This document shows positions 1 to 8,900 of a DNA stretch of 17,917 nt, piece by piece. The DNA comes from Nitriliruptorales bacterium (GTDB lineage Bacteria > Actinomycetota > Nitriliruptoria > Nitriliruptorales > Nitriliruptoraceae). Position numbers and translations under genes: made by a program. Under the pieces are notes generated by a model. That model was not told the DNA's origin, did not search any database, and saw only the letters and a program-made list of their open reading frames with translations. Location of the stretch: positions 1 to 17,917 of the forward strand of contig JAURQY010000112.1 of assembly GCA_030835875.1 (NCBI GenBank), written 5' to 3'. The stretch's first letter is position 1. Every line of letters begins with the position of its first letter.

Positions 1-563
<563 letters not shown>

Positions 564-662
564 GCGTGCTCCGGGTCTCGTCGGGGATCTCGGACGCGGC
601 ACCCGTTCGCAGTGCCCCCGGAGGGACCTGCAGATGGTCGCGACGTGTCACGGACGCCCGTC

Positions 663-668
663 AGAGTA
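663..668 (-). promoter_or_regulatory. Possible secA promoter (-10 only)
   Basis: On the minus strand the hexamer TACTCT fits the actinobacterial TANNNT -10 pattern. It lies about 100 bases upstream of the secA ATG, in the comF-secA gap. No convincing -35 is seen at the usual spacing, so this is a weak call. Confidence 0.22.
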
Positions 669-690
669 CGCGACACGACCTGCCGAACCG

Positions 691-706
691 GGGGCCAGAC
701 CGCCCC
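691..706 (-). terminator. Small hairpin after comF
   Basis: A 5-bp stem GGGGC/GCCCC with a 6-base loop begins 13 bases past the comF stop. There is no U-tract. It could be a weak terminator or attenuator separating comF from secA, but a stem this short can occur by chance at this GC content. Confidence 0.25.
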
Positions 707-718
707 TGTGGACGACGG

Positions 719-1363
719 TCATGGCCGCCCGGTGACCGCCCCGAACGGATGCCCACCCGCTCGGGCCAGGGTGACGAGCACGACGTCGCCGGCCCCCGCG
801 TCGCGCAGCGCCGCTGCCGCACGCCAGGCCGTGGCGCCCGTCGTGAGCACGTCGTCGACGAGGACGATGTCGCTCCCCGGCAGCACCATCGTCGCGCGGT
901 ACTGCTCCGCGTGCATGCTCCCCGGTCCGACGTCGAGCAGCCGGAGGAGGGGCGCATCGACGGCGTCGGCCACCACCGCCGCCACCGCACGCGCATGGTC
1001 GATCCCCCGCTGCCGCACCCGGGCCGGGACCGACGTCACCCACGTCACGGCATCGACCGTGAGCCGCATGGTGCGGAGCCTGTCCGCGAGCGGCCGCGCG
1101 AGCGGCTCCCATCCGCGTCGCGCACCCCCGACCTTCGCCGTGACGATCGCCGCACGCACCGGCCCGCGGTAGTCGTAGGCGGTGAAGGTCGCCGTGATCG
1201 GCGCGTCCGGCGGCCAGCAGCCGTGGCCGGCGGACGGAGGGGCACCGCAGCGCGGGCAGCCGGGCGGGAGGAGGCGGACGTCGAGACGACAGCGCCGACA
1301 GAACGGAGGGTCGGCCCGCGCATGGCAGGCGAGGCAGCGTTCGGGGATGAGGAGCGACCGCAT
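719..1363 (-). CDS. comF: ComF family phosphoribosyltransferase
   Basis: A 214-residue protein of the ComF/GntX family. Members combine an N-terminal zinc-binding Cys cluster with a type I phosphoribosyltransferase fold, and in competent species they are needed for DNA uptake. Visible here are the cysteines at about 10, 13, 22, 25, 36, 39 and 49 and the PRPP-binding loop DDVLTTGAT at about 170-178, preceded by hydrophobic IVLV. The ATG at 1363 is taken because the protein then starts MRSLLIPERCLAC, a usual ComF beginning; the ribosome site is weak (GGTGG directly upstream). It follows the Trm112-like gene by 59 bases on the same strand and probably belongs to the DUF3499-PMM-Trm112-ComF unit. 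Family assignment is secure. A role in competence is not established for most actinobacteria, so the substrate remains open. Confidence 0.93.
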   Translation of the reverse strand: MRSLLIPERCLACHARADPPFCRRCRLDVRLLPPGCPRCGAPPSAGHGCWPPDAPITATFTAYDYRGPVRAAIVTAKVGGARRGWEPLARPLADRLRTMRLTVDAVTWVTSVPARVRQRGIDHARAVAAVVADAVDAPLLRLLDVGPGSMHAEQYRATMVLPGSDIVLVDDVLTTGATAWRAAAALRDAGAGDVVLVTLARAGGHPFGAVTGRP

Positions 1364-1422
1364 CCACCGATCGGAGCACTCCGCCGGTCGCTGCGCGCGG
1401 CCGGTCGGGGCGCTGTGGACGG

Positions 1423-1587
1423 TCAGCCGTCCTGCTGGTCCTCACCGAGCATGATCGGGATGCCGTCGCGGACCTCGTAGCGCGTCGCACACTCGGTGCA
1501 GATCAGCACCTTGCGCCGCTCCTTGTACTCGAGCGACGCCCGGCAGGCGGGACACACGAGGATCTGCAGCAGTCGTTCGTCGAGCAC
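1423..1587 (-). CDS. Trm112/UPF0434 family small zinc protein
   Basis: A 54-residue protein, VLDERLLQILVCPAC at its start, with the two Cys pairs of the Trm112-like fold: C12/C15 and C30/C33 (CPAC and CTEC), followed by RYEVRDGIPIML, typical of the UPF0434 (YcaR-like) group. In eukaryotes and archaea, Trm112 activates methyltransferases; in bacteria the small family members are mostly uncharacterised. The start is GTG at 1587, chosen because GGAG lies about 9 bases upstream and the homology begins right there. The phosphomannomutase stop is only 16 bases upstream, so translation is probably coupled. The same frame stays open for more than 1 kb upstream, but that part is an antisense-like shadow inside the phosphomannomutase gene and should not be included. 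Family call is confident; biochemical role is not. Confidence 0.9.
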   Translation of the reverse strand: MLDERLLQILVCPACRASLEYKERRKVLICTECATRYEVRDGIPIMLGEDQQDG

Positions 1588-1603
1588 GTTCCGCTCCGTC
1601 CGG

Positions 1604-2998
1604 TCAGACCACCACCGTAGCGAGCAGGTCCACGAGCTCCGTGAGCACCTGCTCGACGGTCGCGGCGTCGTCCGCCTCGACGTTGAGGCGGAGGAGCGGC
1701 TCGGTGTTGGACGGCCGCACGTTGAACCAGGCGGCTCCGAGGTCGACGGTGAGCCCGTCCAGCTCATCAGGCGCCTGCGCCGCGTACGCGTCCCGGACGA
1801 GGTCGAGCGCGGCTGCGGTGTCCCGCACGCGCAGGTTGCGCTCCCCCGAGCGCACGCGGGTGTCGTGCGGTGCGACCGCATCAGCGAGCGACCCGCCGGC
1901 GGCCGCGACGGCCTCGAGGAGGATGAGCGCCGCGATCGTCCCGGAGTCCGCCCGGTGGTTGTCGCGGAAGTAGAAATGTCCGGAGTGCTCGACGCCGAGC
2001 ACCGCACCGGTGCGCGCCATCTCCGCCTTGATGAAGGAGTGACCGACGCGCGTCCGCACGGGCACGCCACCGGCCGCGACGATCGCCTCGGGGACGCTGC
2101 GCGAGCAGATGAGGTTGTGGAGCACCGTGCCGCCGGGCTCGCGGCCCAGTACGCGCGTCGCGACGAGCGCGCCGAGGAGGGATGAGTCGACGGGTCGACC
2201 GGACGCGTCGACGGCGAAGACGCGGTCCGCGTCCCCGTCGAACGCGAGCCCGAGCACGGCGCCCTCGGCGACGACGCGGGCCGAGAGGTCACGCAGGTTC
2301 GCGGGGTCGAGCGGGTCGGCGGGATGGTTGGGGAAGGTGCCGTCGAGCTCGAAGTAGAGCGGGACCGTCTCGAGGTCGAGGCCCGCGGTGACCGCAGGCC
2401 ACACGAGTCCCCCCATCCCGTTGCCTGCATCGACGACGACGCGCATCCCGCCGAGCGGCACACCACCGTCGAGGAACGAGCGGACGTGCTCGGCGAAGCG
2501 CGTGAGGAGCGGCAGCTCGGAGCGCGAGCCCCGCTCGACGGCGGCCCCTGCGGTGGTCTCGACCGCGGCAGCGGTGCCGTCGAGCAGCGCGATCGCCCGG
2601 TCACGGATGCGTGCGAGCCCCGAGTCGATCGCGACGGGCACCGCGCCCGCGCGGCACAGCTTGATGCCGTTGTAGGCCGCGGGGTTGTGGCTCGCCGTGA
2701 ACATCGCGCCGGGTGCGTCGAGCAGTCCCGACGCGTACGTGACGCCGTCGGTGGAGATCAGCCCGATGTCGATGACGTCGACGCCGAATGCGAGGACACC
2801 GTCGGTGAACGCCGCGACGAGCGCGGGCGACGACGGCCGCATGTCGTGGCCGACGACGAGACGATCGCCCGGACGGGCGAGCTCCTCGGCGGCTGCGACA
2901 CCGAGCGCCCGCGCGACCGCGGGCGTCAGCTCCTCGTCGACGAGTCCACGGACGTCGTAGGCCTTGACGATGCGTCGCAGCGCGCCGACGTCGGACAT
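1604..2998 (-). CDS. manB: Phosphomannomutase/phosphoglucomutase (alpha-D-phosphohexomutase)
   Basis: A 464-residue cytoplasmic phosphohexomutase interconverting hexose-6-phosphate and hexose-1-phosphate, most likely mannose-6-P to mannose-1-P for GDP-mannose and cell-envelope glycans. All family signatures are visible: phosphoserine loop TASHNP (101-106, Ser103), magnesium loop DGDADR (254-259), sugar-binding EHSGH (337-341) and the C-terminal phosphate-binding RPSNTEP (428-434). ATG 2998 is preferred over the in-frame ATG at 3010, because a G-rich ribosome site (GGGGGTGG) lies just before it, the upstream ATG has none, and the family starts close to this point. It lies 55 bases after the DUF3499 gene and 16 before the Trm112-like gene. 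This gene neighbours DUF3499 and whiB2 in mycobacteria too (Rv3257c), which supports the PMM assignment; sugar specificity is not provable from motifs. Confidence 0.95.
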   Translation of the reverse strand: MSDVGALRRIVKAYDVRGLVDEELTPAVARALGVAAAEELARPGDRLVVGHDMRPSSPALVAAFTDGVLAFGVDVIDIGLISTDGVTYASGLLDAPGAMFTASHNPAAYNGIKLCRAGAVPVAIDSGLARIRDRAIALLDGTAAAVETTAGAAVERGSRSELPLLTRFAEHVRSFLDGGVPLGGMRVVVDAGNGMGGLVWPAVTAGLDLETVPLYFELDGTFPNHPADPLDPANLRDLSARVVAEGAVLGLAFDGDADRVFAVDASGRPVDSSLLGALVATRVLGREPGGTVLHNLICSRSVPEAIVAAGGVPVRTRVGHSFIKAEMARTGAVLGVEHSGHFYFRDNHRADSGTIAALILLEAVAAAGGSLADAVAPHDTRVRSGERNLRVRDTAAALDLVRDAYAAQAPDELDGLTVDLGAAWFNVRPSNTEPLLRLNVEADDAATVEQVLTELVDLLATVVV

Positions 2999-3053
2999 CA
3001 CCACCCCCATCGTTGCGCGCCATGCACGGCGCTCAGCGACCGGACGGAGCCGA

Positions 3054-3758
3054 TCAGAGGAACAGCGTCGGCTCGTCGGGACCGGCGCCCGCGTCCTCGA
3101 CCACGCTGTCGGTCGCCACGGTGCCGCCGAGCAGGTCCGCGCACCAGACCGTCGTCGTGGGGTCCGGTGCGAGCCGCAGCGGCTGCGGGACGCGACGGAC
3201 CGCGACCTCCGGCGTGCGCTCCGAGAGCGGGACCGTCCGCGTCGTCACCGTCGCAGGACGCGGGCCCCCATCCGTGGGCCGGAGCAGGCCGTCGAGCCGC
3301 CCAGCGCCCTGGGGACGGACGGCGGCGGACGGGACATCGGCTGCAGGCAGGACAGGCGATGCGGCGACCGACCGGTCGGTCCCGACGGGGGCGGCGTCGG
3401 GGGCGTCCTCGGAGACGGCCCTCGGGACGGCGCTGAGCGCGGCCGCGAGTCGGGCCACGCGCTGACCCCGATCGGGACCGACCGGTGGTGCTGGCTCCGT
3501 CGCCGGGGTGTGCGACGGAGCGCGGTCACGCAGGGTCCACCCTGCAGGGGGGCCCGAGCGCGCCGCATGCTGGACGCAGAGGTCGTACTCGCCCGGACCC
3601 GTGTCCGGACCGATCGGGTCGAGCATCACGGTGCGCTCGGCGTAGTCGAAGCGGAGCGTCGAGGTGGCGCGACGACCGCAGCCGGGACGGACGCAGGCAC
3701 GCTGGACCTGGGACCCCGCAGGGACCGGACCGATCGTGAGGGCGAGGGCGGCGGACAC
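3054..3758 (-). CDS. DUF3499 family protein with long C-terminal extension
   Basis: The first ~80 residues match the actinobacterial DUF3499 family (Rv3258c-like): RACVRPGCGRRATSTLRFDY, then EYDLCVQHA and PAGWTLRD. Cys22, Cys27, Cys61 and His64 look like a small zinc-binding site. Known members I recall are about 65-140 residues; this one is 234. The extension is Ala/Pro/Val-rich, but it ends in an ordered-looking stretch (PLSERTPEVAVRR, TTTVWCADLLGG). The start is GTG 3758, the only GTG/ATG between the conserved domain and the promoter-like TACCGT. No Shine-Dalgarno is present, and TACCGT ends 6 bases before the codon, so a leaderless mRNA is likely. It appears to be first in the unit DUF3499-PMM-Trm112-ComF. 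Function unknown. Confidence 0.85.
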   Translation of the reverse strand: MSAALALTIGPVPAGSQVQRACVRPGCGRRATSTLRFDYAERTVMLDPIGPDTGPGEYDLCVQHAARSGPPAGWTLRDRAPSHTPATEPAPPVGPDRGQRVARLAAALSAVPRAVSEDAPDAAPVGTDRSVAASPVLPAADVPSAAVRPQGAGRLDGLLRPTDGGPRPATVTTRTVPLSERTPEVAVRRVPQPLRLAPDPTTTVWCADLLGGTVATDSVVEDAGAGPDEPTLFL

Positions 3759-3764
3759 GCGCGG

Positions 3765-3770
3765 ACGGTA
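3765..3770 (-). promoter_or_regulatory. -10 element of a leaderless promoter for the DUF3499-manB unit
   Basis: Minus-strand TACCGT (TANNNT type) is followed by CCGCGC and then the GTG start codon, so transcription should begin at or within a base or two of the start codon. A TTGCCG sequence upstream (around 3787-3792) might act as a -35, at about 16-17 bases. Confidence 0.5.
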
Positions 3771-3833
3771 AACGACATCGATGTGGTTCGGCAAGGAGGC
3801 GGCACGTCCGGACGGACCGTGGGTCGGCGCCGC

Positions 3834-3839
3834 TACCGT
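3834..3839 (+). promoter_or_regulatory. -10 element of a leaderless promoter for the metallopeptidase gene
   Basis: Plus-strand TACCGT followed by CCGCGGC and then ATG 3847. No ribosome site lies before the ATG, and the 7-base gap from the hexamer fits a leaderless start. The sequence TACCGTCCGCG is identical to that of the opposing promoter at 3770-3760. Confidence 0.5.
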
Positions 3840-3846
3840 CCGCGGC

Positions 3847-4275
3847 ATGCGCGAACGCCATGCCCGCCACCGCCGTCGCGACGTCGACCGGCGCAGACGC
3901 CCCGTCGACGGTGCGCGCACCCGCAGCGTGGAGCGGTTCGCCCGGCTCGTGGACGACGCGGTGGCCACGCTCCCCAAGGACTTCCTGCCGTACCTGGCCG
4001 ACGTGCAGATCGCCGTCGCCGACGTCCCACCGTCGGACCCCGTCGGCCGGGGCGACGAGGTCCTGCTCGGGCTCTACGAGGGGGTCCCGAGGACGGAGCG
4101 CGACATCCTCCCGCCGCTCCTCCCCGACCGCATCACGCTCTACCGCCGACCGCTCGAGGCGCGCGCACGCAACCGACGCGACCTGGCGGAGCTGGTCCGC
4201 CACACCGTGCTGCACGAGGTCGCGCACCACTTCGGCATCGACGACGACCGCCTCGACGAGCTCGGCTGGGGCTGA
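3847..4275 (+). CDS. Zincin-like metallopeptidase family protein
   Basis: A 142-residue protein of the small actinobacterial zincin family (PF06262-like; Rv3259 is the positional equivalent). It has an Arg-rich N-terminus (about 1-30, usual in this family), a core, and the metal site HEVAHHFGIDDDRLDELGW at 123-141, in which HExxH supplies two zinc ligands and an acidic residue downstream probably the third. No signal peptide or membrane segment, so presumably cytoplasmic. ATG 3847 is chosen because it follows a leaderless-type promoter; an in-frame ATG at 3781 would add 22 residues that lie over the opposing promoter and do not look like the family. An AAGGAGG at 3793-3799 serves no start in this frame at usable spacing. 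The gene diverges from DUF3499 and converges on the DUF5719 gene. Fold is confident; proteolytic activity and target are unknown. Confidence 0.88.
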   Translation: MRERHARHRRRDVDRRRRPVDGARTRSVERFARLVDDAVATLPKDFLPYLADVQIAVADVPPSDPVGRGDEVLLGLYEGVPRTERDILPPLLPDRITLYRRPLEARARNRRDLAELVRHTVLHEVAHHFGIDDDRLDELGWG

Positions 4276-4300
4276 CCGAGGGCTGCGGGCCGGCTCGGTC
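4274..4300. terminator. Hairpin between convergent genes
   Basis: GACCGAG (4274-4280) and CTCGGTC (4294-4300) form a perfect 7-bp stem with a 13-base loop, overlapping the metallopeptidase stop and ending 6 bases before the DUF5719 stop. There is no U-run, but the position between convergent genes fits a bidirectional terminator. Confidence 0.4.
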
Positions 4301-4306
4301 GGTCCG

Positions 4307-5968
4307 TCAGCCTGCGTCCTCGAGCAGGTCCGGAGCCATGCCGGGAACCTCGGACAGCGCGGATCGACGGAGATCACGCGCCGTCCCGAGCCCTGCGACC
4401 CAGCCCTCGAGGACCCGACCCGATCGCATGGCAGGGACCGTGCGCCACGCGCGTGACGGGACGGCAGCGATCGCGACGGGTGCGAGCTGCTCGTCACCGA
4501 ACGTGGTGCGGCTGACGACGAGACCCGGACCGCCGGAGACGACCGCCGACCACGCACCCGCAACGTCGAGCGGGAGCACGACACGTCCGACCGCGCCCGC
4601 GGCGATCGGCACCGGCGTCAGCGTGACCGTCACCGGTCCGGCTGCGTTCGCTGCTGGAGCAACCGCCTCGGTGGACGGCTCCTCGGTGGACGGCTCCTCG
4701 GTGGCGACGGGATCGGGCAGCGAGGTGAGCGCGATGCTCGGTTCGACCACCTCCTCCGAGAGGTTGACGATGTGGAGCACGGTGCGTCGCCCGGGTGCGG
4801 TGACACCGGCGACGACCCACTCGGCGTCGGGGAGCGACGAGGCGGCGGTGCGGACGAGCCCGGTCCGCGCGGCGTCGTCCGCTCCGAACCGCGCGCCGGT
4901 GGCGACGAGGATCCCCGTCGTCTGCGATCGGAGCGTGAGCGCGAGGACCGGACGATCGTCGGCTGCGACGTCGACGGCGTCGACGCGGCGCAGCTCACCC
5001 GGGCCGACCTCGATGCTCGCGGTGCCCTCCGGCACCGACGCACCCTCGGGCGTATGGACCGTGACCTCGACCACGACGTCGCGTGGAGCGGGGTTGAGGA
5101 TCCACACGATGCCGTCCGTGTCCGGCCCGCTCGGGAGCCACGGCACGGTCCAGGCGAGCGCGGGCGTGGCGACGGGCGGCACGCTCGCGAGTCCGTCGAC
5201 CCCACCGACCGCAGCGACGCTGCGCTGAAGGCCCTCGACCGCGAGGCGGCCCGCGCCGACGGTCACGATCGCGGCGAGGTCCCGCTGCTCCGGCGCGTGG
5301 TCGTTGAGACGCAGGGTCGTGCGCGTCCCCGCGCGCACCGAGACGTTCCGGAGCGCGACGGGCTCGAGCGCCCCGCTCGGTGTCACGAGCGTCACGGCGA
5401 ACGTCGCGTCGGCGGTGAAGGGGTTCGCAAGTCGGAGGAGCGCCTCGTCGCCCTCGGCGGTCGACAGTCCGAGCACCGTCTGGACGGGAGGGTCGACGGG
5501 GAGGCAGCGCGAGGCGACGGTTCCGGCGGGGTCGCCGGGCGCACCGGGCGTCGACCACTCCTGCCACCCGAGCAATGGACGGTCCGCCCACCCGACCCAG
5601 AGCCAACCTTCGGGTCCGAGCGTCACGCCGGCGCGCGATGTCCCGCCCGGCCCGAGCACGTCGACCTCGGTGCTGCGTGATCCCGGACCGGGATCCGTCC
5701 CGAACGTGAGCAGCGCCCCGCGTGCTGCGACGTCCTCCATTGGGGGCGTACCCGGAGCGGCGACCAGCAGCACGTCAGCATCCGTGCGCAGCGGACCCGC
5801 GCCGGTCATGCAGACGGCGCCACCGGCCGACGGCCCGGACGGGACGGTGGCGGCGCCCGTCGTTCCCGACCCCACCGGCCGAGCGACGACGTCGAGGGCG
5901 GCACCGGCGAGCAGGGCGAGCACGGTCAGGACGACGACGGGCACGGGGCGGAGCGAGGATCGTCTCAT
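4307..5968 (-). CDS. DUF5719 family envelope protein
   Basis: A 553-residue protein with one N-terminal hydrophobic segment (VVVLTVLALLAGAALDVVA, about 11-29) after two arginines, so it is secreted or anchored with its bulk outside the membrane. The rest alternates beta-rich repeats (VLHIVNLSEEVVEPSI, LLRLANPFTADATFAVTLV, IVWILNPAPRDVVVEV), which resemble immunoglobulin-like or propeller strands, as in actinobacterial DUF5719 proteins found next to a large glycosyltransferase. A Pro/Glu/Ser/Thr linker (EEPSTEEPSTE) lies near residues 420-432. Its ATG overlaps the stop of the upstream glycosyltransferase (ATGA at 5965-5968), with GGGAGG about 9-10 bases before it, so the two are translationally coupled and probably act together in envelope glycan work. 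No catalytic motif was recognised; molecular function unknown. Confidence 0.85.
   Translation of the reverse strand: MRRSSLRPVPVVVLTVLALLAGAALDVVARPVGSGTTGAATVPSGPSAGGAVCMTGAGPLRTDADVLLVAAPGTPPMEDVAARGALLTFGTDPGPGSRSTEVDVLGPGGTSRAGVTLGPEGWLWVGWADRPLLGWQEWSTPGAPGDPAGTVASRCLPVDPPVQTVLGLSTAEGDEALLRLANPFTADATFAVTLVTPSGALEPVALRNVSVRAGTRTTLRLNDHAPEQRDLAAIVTVGAGRLAVEGLQRSVAAVGGVDGLASVPPVATPALAWTVPWLPSGPDTDGIVWILNPAPRDVVVEVTVHTPEGASVPEGTASIEVGPGELRRVDAVDVAADDRPVLALTLRSQTTGILVATGARFGADDAARTGLVRTAASSLPDAEWVVAGVTAPGRRTVLHIVNLSEEVVEPSIALTSLPDPVATEEPSTEEPSTEAVAPAANAAGPVTVTLTPVPIAAGAVGRVVLPLDVAGAWSAVVSGGPGLVVSRTTFGDEQLAPVAIAAVPSRAWRTVPAMRSGRVLEGWVAGLGTARDLRRSALSEVPGMAPDLLEDAG
4666..4704. repeat. 15-base tandem repeat inside the DUF5719 gene
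   Basis: The unit CCTCGGTGGACGGCT occurs twice in full (4666-4680, 4681-4695) and again as 9 bases. It is in frame and encodes the repeated EEPST linker of the DUF5719 protein. A small minisatellite of this kind can change linker length without breaking the frame. Confidence 0.85.
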
Positions 5969-8900
5969 GCGCCACGCCCTCCCGACCGCGGGCCAGCACG
6001 CCGTGCGAGCGCAGGCGGTCGCGCACCGAGCGAGAGGACGACGAGCGCCCAGAGCGCCTGGAGCTGCAGGAGCGCCGGCCGCAACGGATCCTCACCCGCC
6101 ACGAGCTCGACGGTGACGTCCGCAGGGACGTCGCGCACACGCACGAGCCCGTCCTCGCTCAGCATCGGGACGAGCTCGCCATCGACGCGCACCTGCCATC
6201 CCATGCCGAACGGCACCGTGGCGAGCAGCTCGCCGCCGGTCCCACTCATCCCGACGGCACGATCCGGTGCGACCCGGTCGAGCGCCGCGATGACGGTCCG
6301 TGGTGGGACGGACGGGTCGGGGACGCGATCGACGTCGGTGATGTCACGCACGACGGCGGCGCGCGGCACCGCGCCGAGCACGCGTGCGACCCTGCCATCG
6401 AGCGTCGGCAGCGGGTCGAGCGCCGACTGCTGACGGAGCAGCGCGTCGAGATCCGGGTCCTCGAAGCCACCGGGGACGAGCACCACGCCGACGCCGAGCC
6501 GCCCGAGCCGCGCCGCAGCACGCGGGTCCCCTCCGGCGAGAAGGTCATCGACGGCGGCCGTGAGCTGCTCATGGACCACCGGATCGTGGCGCACGCCGAA
6601 CGCGGCGAGGTCCGGGCCGGTCGCGGGGACGATCTCCCACACGACACCCGTCGTCGTCTCGCCGAGGACGAGGACGCGATCCGGTGCGTCAGGTCCGAGC
6701 GTCGCGACGTACGCGGGGACGGCCTCGGTCCGTGTGAGTCCGGGCGTCCCGAGGATGGCGTGCTGCACGAGGCCGACAGCGACGAGCAGCACGGTCGCGA
6801 CCGAGGCCGCACCGACCCCGAGCTGCCGCCATCCGAACGCGTGGCGCGCGAGGACCTCAGGAGCATGCCGCAGCCCGACGGTCGCGGCACCGACGAGTGC
6901 ACCCGCAGCGATGACGAGCAGTGGTCCCGGCCGCACACCGAGCGCCGCCCCGTCGGCTCCCCAGGCGAGCAGGGGCGCACCGATCGCGACTGCGTGCATC
7001 GCCACGACCGCGCGATACGTCGTGGCCCCCACCGTCGCAGCGCTGACCACGAGCGCGCCCGCGGTCCCCGCGACCAGCAGGCCGATCCCAGCCATCCCGA
7101 GGAGCCGGCCCGTCGGATCGAGGGCGAGCCACGCGAGCGGATGACCACCGAGGGTGATGCCGTCAGCGACGGACATCGCCCGGAGGACGTCAGGGAGCTG
7201 ACGCAGCCACGGTCCGAGCAGCGGCAGCGGCAGCAGCGCGAGCGCAGCGGACCGCAGGAGGAGCGTGCGACGCCACGTCGGATCATCGACGGCGACGACC
7301 GCATGGCCGACCCCGGCGATCAGGATGGCGGGCAGCACGATGATGAGCTGCGGCGCGAACGCGACGACGATCGCGAGCACGAGCGTCGCGACGGCGATCC
7401 TGCGCCACACACGCTCGACGGGCGCTCCCTGCGCGAGGATCGTGTTCCCGGCGACCGCGAGCAGCGGGACAGCGATCGCGACGACGATCGTCACGACATC
7501 ACCTGCAGCGAGCGCGCCGATGATCGGCGGGGAGACCGCGTAGGCGAGCGCGAGGACCGTCCGCGGCAGCGCATCGGGCAGGTGCGGCGCGAGCGCACGG
7601 ATCGCGAGGGCCCAGGCGACGAGCGGAGCGAGGAGGAGGAGGACGCGGAGCGCGGCGCCGCCGGCGATCCACTGCAGCGCACCGAGCACGAGCTGTGCGG
7701 GCGACGGATCGAGGAGGGTCAGGGTCGCGCCGCTGTCGTGCCAGTCGGCGAGGTGCCGCGCGATGAGGCTCGGTCCCTCGGGCAGCGGCCGCACGTCATC
7801 GCCACGCAGCGGCCCGGACAGGAGCGCATCGCGCAGTCCGACGACGAGCAGGACGGCGGGGACGGGGAGGAGGACCTGCAGCGGGCGGGCGCGCAGCCGC
7901 CGCGCGAACGCACGCCGGCGAGGCTCCTCGTCCGGTGCGCCGTCGAGGAGCGGCGCATCCGACCCGGTCGCCGCCGGCTCGTCGCGGACGTCGCCGACGA
8001 GCTCGCCCTGCAGCATCGCGCTCGGCTGGGTCTCCGCGGTCCCGAGGTCGCCGCCGGGCGAGTCGCCGAGGAGCCGATCGGCGACGGCCTCGAGGTAGGC
8101 CTGGGCGCGCGGCATGATCCGCCCCAGCAGCAGCGCCACATCGTCGTCGCTGCGCCGTCGCGAGCGCTGAACCCGCCGGCGTCGCTGCAGCGTCCCAGGG
8201 AGGTTCACCACGTTCCAGCCCCAGGCGGCGATCGTCGCGCGCGCATCGCTGAAGCGCCGGGTCAGCAGGAAGCCGGCGACCTTCGCGACGCCCACGAGGA
8301 GCGCGAGCGGGAGGAACCGCACGAGCCGCTCCGCCCCGTAGTTCGTGAGGAGCGCGGTCAGCGTGTTGCGCTCGGCGAGGTAGCGGGGCCCGAGTTCGGC
8401 GACCCTTCCGGTGCGGCGGTGCTCGGCCGCGCGCGCAGCATGCAGCCCGACCGCTCCGGGGACGACCTCGACGTCGTGCCCCGCGATCGTCGCCCGCCAG
8501 CAGAGGTCGAGGTCCTCACGGAACGCATGCGCACGCGGGTCGAACCGCCCGAGCTCCTCGAACACGCGACGACGGACGAGCATGCCGGCCGTCGAGACGA
8601 ACAGGACGCGGCGGTCACCGTCGCGCTGCCCCTGGTCGAGCTCGCCCGGGTCCAGGCCGTCGTCGACGCGACCGGTGATGTCGATGGTCGCGCCCACGGA
8701 CTGGAGGCGCTCCGGTTCATCCGCCCAGCGGAGCTTCGGACCGACGATCGCGAGGCGGTCGTCCGACCGCAGCGCGTCGACGAGCCGCTCGACGGCGTCG
8801 GGCGCGAGCACGAGGTCGTCATGGACGAGGAGGACGAGGTCCTCCTCGTCGAGGCCGGCACGACCGTCGCGGGCATCGCGTGCATCGATGGCGTCAAGCG

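Noticed and set aside
1588..2604. Upstream extension of the Trm112-like frame to about 390 residues
   Set aside because: The extra part overlaps phosphomannomutase on the same strand in another frame and is Ser/Arg-rich; the conserved zinc protein begins at GTG 1587 with its own ribosome site.
3793..3799. AAGGAGG as a ribosome site for the metallopeptidase
   Set aside because: No ATG, GTG or TTG in the metallopeptidase frame follows at usable spacing; the match lies between the two divergent promoters and is probably chance.
2964..5228. 754-codon open frame on the plus strand
   Set aside because: It crosses DUF3499, the metallopeptidase and DUF5719 in the wrong frame or strand, has Arg/Gly/Ala-rich nonsense composition, and conflicts with genes that have clear motifs.
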